64,000 nt of DNA from Astropecten irregularis (Eukaryota; Echinodermata; Asteroidea; Paxillosida; Astropectinidae). This document shows positions 57,738 to 64,000 of the stretch, in pieces (within the stretch, counting starts at the first letter, position 1; each line of letters starts with the position of its first letter). The position numbers and the translations under genes were made by a program. The notes under the pieces are model-generated. The model made no database searches. It worked only from the letters and a program-made list of their open reading frames with translations, and was not told the DNA's origin. The stretch is from contig OZ020252.1 of NCBI GenBank assembly GCA_963971285.1, positions 12,437,662 through 12,501,661 of the forward strand, given 5' to 3'.

Positions 57738-58208
57738 GCCGGGTGCACCACACTAATAGTGTCCCATTGACTTTAGTGTCAAATACCTCAACTTCACAGT
57801 TCAAAAAATCTCAGTGTTTGGTGCAATAATGCAAAACAAAGTTTCAACCCTCATCTACCTGATTCCTTTCAATGTTTGGTATGTTAACCGATCAGATTTT
57901 TTGCTAATTGCTCCAAGAAAAAAAAACCCCAAAATGTCCATTTCCCCAAACCAACTTGTAGCCGGTTTTCATGAAGCAACCCCCCACGTTCAAAACAATG
58001 TAGGGCCAGATTTTAAGCCAAAACTTCTCAAGTCTCCACAACAGGCTGAAGCACTGAATAACCCGTGATAACCAGTCATAATTACACAATATAATAATTG
58101 CACGACCCCCCGAATTGCACATTATTTTTAAAAAACATTTTAGGGTACACACAATATGATAATCACCTCGGCGCATTGATTTTGGAGCTATTTAGTGGGG
58201 TGTACCCA
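57738..58208 (+). mobile_element. MITE family 'GTGCACC' copy 3
   Basis: It starts GGGTGCACCACACTAATAGT and ends TTTAGTGGGGTGTACCC, directly following copy 2 in the same orientation. Confidence 0.75.
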
Positions 58209-58612
58209 CTAAAGTCTTAAACCATGACTAAAAAGTATTCGGCCTAATCTCTGGCTGCGACCGCAAATAACACACAAGTCTATGGAAATGGCTGCAGTCA
58301 CTGGCTAGTGGCTGCCATAGGTGCGTGTGTAATTTGCAGCCGCAGCCAGAGAATTGCGACATGGCCTCACTTGATATTACTTGTACATGTAATAGCATTT
58401 ATGACGTTAGCAGGTTTGTTTGTATTTTATTTGTTATACTTTACAGATTGGTAAATAAATCAATTTCAGATCAAACTGTTCACATTGGTTGAATATAATT
58501 CTTATAGGTATACCGATTGGTCCTGTTATTACATTACAATTCCAAGCCGCCTTTTCAAAGACATGGCACAATGTCAGCTAATATCTTAATGTCATGACTA
58601 CTCCTTAAAGGT

Positions 58613-59100
58613 ATACATGATCATTCCGTGTGATGAAAACGATCGGAAGTCAGCCATTTTGTGTGGCTCTGCTCCACACATGTGTAGTCTTGGGGCCTGT
58701 TTGTTTAATGCGCAGGATCACGAATTTAGCGGATCCGGATACCATTTTAGCGTACCCTGCATAGGACGTGGATGCCTAAATCTGGGATCCTTTACATTAA
58801 ACAAACAGGCCCTTGGTTCCAAAACCTTCGCTGTTGTTTCCCTCGGCCCATAGGGCGCCCCCGCGCGGCTGACATAGAGAAAATTCTATCGGACAGCGGT
58901 TAGTCACATTGCGTGGCCCTCTATTGACTCCACTTACTCACACACGTAGGTAGTAACGTCTTGGAACCAAGACTACACATGTGTGGAGCAGAACCACATC
59001 ACAAAATAGTCGACTTCCTATCGTTTTTGTCTGGTTTTTCCGTCGGAAAACATCGATTTTCAAATTTTTTTTTCATCATATATACGGAATGATCGTGAGT
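58613..59100. mobile_element. Long inverted-repeat element containing a Harbinger-like MITE
   Basis: The left arm (58613-58692: GATCATTCCGTGTGATGAAA onward to CACACATGTGTAGTCTTGG) is repeated inverted at about 58950-59095. Only the left arm contains the 120-bp MITE. Confidence 0.75.
58693..58812. mobile_element. PIF/Harbinger-like MITE, 120 bp, TTG duplication
   Basis: Ends GGGCCTGTTTGTTTAATGC and ATTAAACAAACAGGCCC. TTG occurs on both sides (58690-58692 and 58813-58815). The uninterrupted sequence is still visible in the opposite arm of the host palindrome. Confidence 0.85.
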
Positions 59101-59329
59101 ACAAATATATAGGCTTCATTTCATCCCTGACATTCGGAGAGGAGATGGAGCGATTTTCAAGCTGATCTGTTGTCATTTGGGGACATTTTCGGCGAAAGTG
59201 CCGTGAAGTAATTTTTTCTGTGTACAACACATCTATCCCAATACAATTCTCTGGGGCGCTAGACCAACCGTCAACCCCAATTCAAAAAGGGAGTTCAGCG
59301 CCCCAATTACTGGGTCTAGACTAGTTTTG

Positions 59330-59523
59330 ATCTTACACCGAGATCAAAACTGTTTTCGGTCTTTGTTTTACTAATTTGTGTATAGATAAACACACCATTC
59401 AGGCGAAAATGTTTTAACGATATGTTCCTACCAGCATTATCTTTATACTCTGAAAGTTATACGTAAATATGTGAGCTTTCTGTCATTTGGATATGTTACC
59501 AACCCCGTATGTACCCTTCAACT
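59330..59523. repeat. FB1 right half, diverged
   Basis: GATCAAAACTGTTTTCGGTC, then CACCATTCAGGCGAAAATG, and a cctaccagcattatctttata block as in FB1. Confidence 0.6.
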
Positions 59524-62040
59524 TGAATAATCATATATTTTAGCAATAAAGTGCTGGTAAACACTTTGAAGGAACTAATGACTATTTCCAATCATTTAAA
59601 GATTATTAGTCGTTCCGTTCGCGACTCTTCGTCTCGAAAAATGGATTATATTTGAATGACCACGGAATTCTTTTACGATCTCCGATGAAGGGAATCCCAC
59701 CCATACCACGTTGGACCTTTCAGGAAACTCCTGGCTAACTGCTGATTCATTGCCGGCTCGCCACACTTCATAAGCTGCTGCCAGATATGTTGGTTAGATG
59801 TTGTTTGTTAGATGTTAAACTCATTTTTCCAAATGTTTCTCCACACTCAACACTAAATCATTGCTTTGCCTTTCAATCAGTCTACTTTCATGGCGATAGG
59901 ACTGGTGACGCATGTATCGATGATTTCTTCGGGAAACAGAGCAGCTCAGTCAGCTACCTCCAGTAATTCTTTGTAATCAAGGCTCCATCTCATATCTTAA
60001 CTGAGATGCATTTCCCAACTGTAAGCCAACTTGACGGTACAGGGAAGAATTTCATTCTTTAACAGGTAATTATTTTTATCAAGTTTAGGAGGATAAGTTG
60101 TATAGGGTCTCAGTTGTGCCATGGTCGAAATAAATCAGTGACGAAAAAATTGAAGTCGACTGAAATGACTATGAAATAATAAAAATAATGAAAAACATAG
60201 GCAAACAGGGTGGTCCCAATGATCTTCAGAACATTAGTTAGTTACAGTACTTGTTACATTAGCATAAAACCTATCTACATTCGATCGCATGTCAACTGTT
60301 AGTGTTGATCTGTTTAAGAAAAAGCCTCAAGACATTAGTGTTTTTCTGTTTTGGGTAACTTGCATTGTCATTGTTTGTATGTGTTTGCACATATATTTTT
60401 ATGTTTTGGTCGATTCGTTTTGCAATTGAGTTGTTCGTATAAAGAGCACCTTGAGCATCTCATTTGATGGAATTGGCCCTTTGAAATACCCATTATTCTT
60501 ATTTATTACTACTTTTCGATCATTTCGTCCGATCACGGTGAACGCATGATTAGACCTACGTTGACAAACTATGAGCCAACAACCCTCCACCTTAAAAAGA
60601 CGACAGAATCCTCCAAATTACTGGCCTACCGTGTTTTCCTTGTAATTCAGATTCTCCGTTCAAGTGCTGTAATCCTCCAAACGCGGGGATTATGTCTATG
60701 AAATCCCCAGCGGAGCTCAATACAACAAACCATTATAGGTAACTCCACGTAAACAAATTTCACTTTCAGTTCAAAACGGATTTTACTGGGTGAAATATGT
60801 AGCAAACCGCATGTAAAAACAAAACACATATTGATATTTATTTCATGGGCAAAGTGATCACGATTTACATTTGAATCAATCCAGTCCATTTTGTTTTCAT
60901 TGTATAGTGACTGTACGCTGTGTAGATTATAGCATAACTTAAACATCTTAAAGGGACCACGATATAGGATTTAAATTGCATTATTCCTGCTTAAAACAAT
61001 AAAGTACTATTTCTACAATGATATTTTGTGTCTCGAGCTAATTATTTGCTGGATTAAATATGAGAAAAAAGATGTTGAAAATGTTTGTCCAAGCTACTCC
61101 GCCCCTTGAGTGGGACCCTCATTAACATAAATCTTCCCGAATGTGTGACGTAAATCGAGGAAGCTGCAGCCGCGCGCGCGCGAGCCGGCGCCCCATTCAC
61201 GGGCCGGTCACATTGTATACATGCATGTCCACGAAGCCTAAAATCGTTCATCAAAAATACTTTTCGAGAAAAAAGGCTTCAAATATTTTACAAACACCGC
61301 GTGTCGTAGTGCTGACTGACGGTTTTACGTTGGTCTGTGTGCGAGACGGATCACAATAGCAGCTTGCCGGGGGTCTGTGACCGCTCCATGGACCGTGCAA
61401 GTTAAGATGTTTTCTAGACCTTCGAAAAATTTCCGTTCCTCGATCTGCGTCACGAACAGCGCCCTCAATTTGAGTCGCGGCAAATTCCCAAAAGGGGGAG
61501 GCAATTTTTGGGCGGCAAAAAATCAAATGAAAAGTTCACTTGCACCAGTTTGGCTTTTAATTCACATTTAATATATGTAAATGAATTTATTTATGAAATA
61601 AAATGCGATACGCCCAGTTCACGCAGCTTGTTTCCTTTAAATAACTTTCCATGATAACACTGATTTTATTCGCTTTCACAGCCGATTCGAGGTATTGACA
61701 CAAATTTGGAGGTTATGTGAATTTAAACTGTTTCAATTGTGAATATCATCAAAAACAGTTTGCCGAAATTTCCCTTCTTAAACATACCACGTATTTCTGC
61801 TAAGTGACATCGCGTATTGTATAAGCCGTACGGCAGGCCAATTACATGTAATACAAATTCATGATTTTGACGTCATAAAGCACCGGAAACTGCTCCTGCA
61901 TAGACCACCTAATACTTTTTGACAAGCGCCCAAAATAGTAAATACATGTACCAGCATGAGTAGAGATGTAAATGACTATAGCCTTTGTCCGATAAACCCA
62001 ACTGTTCTGATGTTGAGATCTTCCGTTATAGCTGCTCACT
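59524..62040. other. No gene seen
   Basis: Short ORFs only. A CG-rich run (cgcgcgcgcg) lies near 61171. No RNA gene or repeat array recognised. Confidence 0.4.
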
Positions 62041-62044
62041 ATAG

Positions 62045-62135
62045 GCACGTTCTCACACACCGAAAAAGCGCGACTATTTGGTTCGCGATTTGGAGTGCGA
62101 CCCAAATAGTCGCGCTTTTTGGTGTGAGAACGTGC
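62045..62135. mobile_element. 91-bp palindromic MITE
   Basis: GCACGTTCTCACACACCGAA onward to GCGCGACTATTTGG is inverted at 62101-62135 with a few mismatches. A diverged single arm occurs at 366-415. Confidence 0.7.
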
Positions 62136-62979
62136 ATAATGACGAAGATAGGAAATATTATTTGCGTGGTATTTAAAGATATAACACATGATGTAATGCA
62201 TTACAAAATACATTGTGTAATGATGTTTTAACAACAATGCATGTTTCAGACCAATTTCACCGCCCTTCTTCTATATCTTGCAAGTTCATTCATTCTATGA
62301 CGTCACAGAAAAAAGGGTGATTTTTATATGGGCGGGGGCACGCCATTTAATTTTTTAATTTCAGTGTCATGTTTTCTTGCGAAAGTGAAATTAGTATTTC
62401 TCATGGTAGTTTTCGACCAGCAACATGTTGACAATTTGTAGTTGTTTGATCAGTCCTGTGATCATTTAAAATCACTAGATGTACAGTTCAATCTAGCCGG
62501 GACGTATTACCATGTGCGGAATAATCATCAATGTTGAGTTAGTGGCTGGTAATGTAGAAGGGCGGAATCATTCCATTTGACAATTCCTGCTACTTCTAGA
62601 AAGAGTACATGTACATCTATGCACCCAAAGGTCAGTCTTGAACTTTCGGGTATATAGTCTTTAAAGGGGTCTGCGCTTTCTGCCATAAAATGACGTAAAT
62701 GAGAAAAGTCAAGTGCGTAATCTCAATTCAAAAGTTGGGCAACTTTGAACAATTTGAACGTGCAATCATAGAGATGATTTTTGTAACCAGAAGCTCCATG
62801 CATATACAGGACATGACACATCACAGCATTAACAGTTTTGAAACCGTCATTTAGGCATATTGAACCTGTCGTGACCAAATATAGAAAGTTGTTATCATGT
62901 CACACAATACAAAGCAGGTTTGGGAGTTTCTTTGTGCTTCGTTCTATACCGATATACATGTATTTCCACGCACGCCTTA
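62136..62979. other. No gene seen
   Basis: Non-coding as far as I can tell. Confidence 0.4.
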
Positions 62980-62981
62980 TA

Positions 62982-63422
62982 CAGGGTGTCCCAGAAAAAA
63001 ACCGCAACACTATGTCGGGACCCATTATGTTAAAATTAAACTGTTTATCACTTCAAGATTCAGATATGTGATACAGCCATGTCTTGGCTATCACCATGTA
63101 GAATTTAAGCATATTGGGGCTGAAAGTGGCGAAAATATGACAAATTGAAAGAGTACTCCTTAAAACCAATTTTGCAAGGATAACACGCATAGACTGTGGT
63201 CAATACACACATAATAATGTATGAAAGAAAGATGAAAATCGGGTTTTGAGTTTGGGAAGTTCAGTCTTAGTTTTTTCACTCAATTTTAGTCAAATTTTGC
63301 TCATATTTTACATGGTAATAGCCAGACATACTTGCATCACCTAGGCCTACCTGAATCGTGAAGCGATAAACAGTTTAATTTTCATATAATAGTTAAGCGT
63401 TGCGTTTTTTTGGGACACCCTG
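62982..63422. mobile_element. Mariner-type MITE, 441 bp, TA duplication
   Basis: Ends CAGGGTGTCCCAGAAAAAA and TTTTTTTGGGACACCCTG between TA dinucleotides. Arm similarity extends about 80 bp (ATTAAACTGTTTATC(A/G)CTTCA in both). No transposase. Confidence 0.8.
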
Positions 63423-63543
63423 TACAGTGTACATATGGGAAAAACACACAAATTGTCACTTATGTCAGGTTATGGTTGTTCTTTTCTTTCCCCTAATTTG
63501 GAAAATTATGCATACGTAAATTGTTACTGCAATCTTATTACTT

Positions 63544-63892
63544 CAAGGTAACATCATACTTTGGCTTTCAGTGTCAAAGGATTAATGTAGATTCATGCGC
63601 AAAAATATCAATGAATGGACAATAAAAGTCATCTGTTCACTTTTTGAGAAAAAAATGAAAACACCCACAGTATTATTAAAATCTTTTCACCGTTATTTTG
63701 AATCTTAAAAAAAAATCAAAATTGTTTTTCGTCATTGGTTTTACTCTTTTCTGGATAGATACAGCATTTCAGGCAGAAAAAGTTTAACGGTATGTTTCTA
63801 TAATTATACCATCACCATCTTCATACCCTGTAAGTTATAGGTAAACCTGTGAAGATTTATGTTTTTGTATGCTGCCAAAGTATGATAGTATA
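63544..63892. mobile_element. FB1 fold-back element, complete but diverged
   Basis: It starts CAAGGTAACATCATACTTTG and ends GCCAAAGTATGATAGTA, with the GTATGTTTCTATAATTATAC block inside. Confidence 0.7.
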
Positions 63893-63897
63893 CAGTA

Positions 63898-64000
63898 TCA
63901 CATGGTTTGAGGATGGACAGTCGATCCTAGCTCCTGAGGTGTTGGAAGTTGACAAACTGGAACTAGTTTGTCAACTTCCAACACCGAGGGAAGCTAGAAT
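63898..64000. mobile_element. Fold-back MITE cut by window end
   Basis: CATGGTTTGAGGATGGACAG onward matches the arm of 12777-12894. GTTGGAAGTTGACAAACT and AGTTTGTCAACTTCCAAC form its inner hairpin. Confidence 0.6.

Overview
This is a window of an AT-rich animal nuclear genome. It has split genes with GT-AG introns, single-exon type II glycosyltransferases, tRNA-derived SINEs, LINEs and many short inverted-repeat transposons, and one 200-base assembly gap (30073-30272). A 24-cysteine Wnt9 with a YFGLT start after its signal peptide, B3GALT-like GT31 genes and an L2/CR1-type LINE suggest a marine invertebrate, probably a deuterostome (echinoderm, hemichordate or cephalochordate). The species cannot be fixed from the sequence alone.

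Layout. 1-6.4 kb: repeats (a full-length minus-strand SINE, a hAT-type MITE, a fold-back element split by a Helentron-like insertion). 6.46-19.81 kb: a complete four-exon Wnt9 gene on the plus strand, 375 aa, whose 2.7 kb and 9.4 kb introns carry many MITEs and a minisatellite. 20.8-26.3 kb: three transposon types nested inside one another, with a 1.34 kb tandem duplication. 26.3-35.9 kb: non-coding sequence with fold-back elements, a 55-bp tandem array and the gap. 35.92-37.24 and 41.23-42.44 kb: two tandem, intronless GT31 (beta-1,3-galactosyltransferase-like) genes. 43.7-48.5 kb: a 33-bp minisatellite, an inverted pair of tRNA-like sequences inside a TIR element, and decayed LINE pieces. 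49.5-52.8 kb: an L2/CR1-like LINE with one intact 979-aa endonuclease plus reverse transcriptase ORF. 53-64 kb: no gene recognised; a 131-bp perfect palindromic MITE, a GC-rich minisatellite, a clustered MITE family and a mariner-type MITE.

Only three host genes are supported. Wnt9 encodes a secreted lipid-modified signalling ligand. The two GT31 proteins are predicted Golgi enzymes and unusually have a second transmembrane segment at the C-terminus. I see no functional link between Wnt9 and the GT31 pair beyond proximity. Most of the remaining sequence is mobile DNA, and its target-site duplications, nesting order and one internal empty site are readable directly from the sequence.
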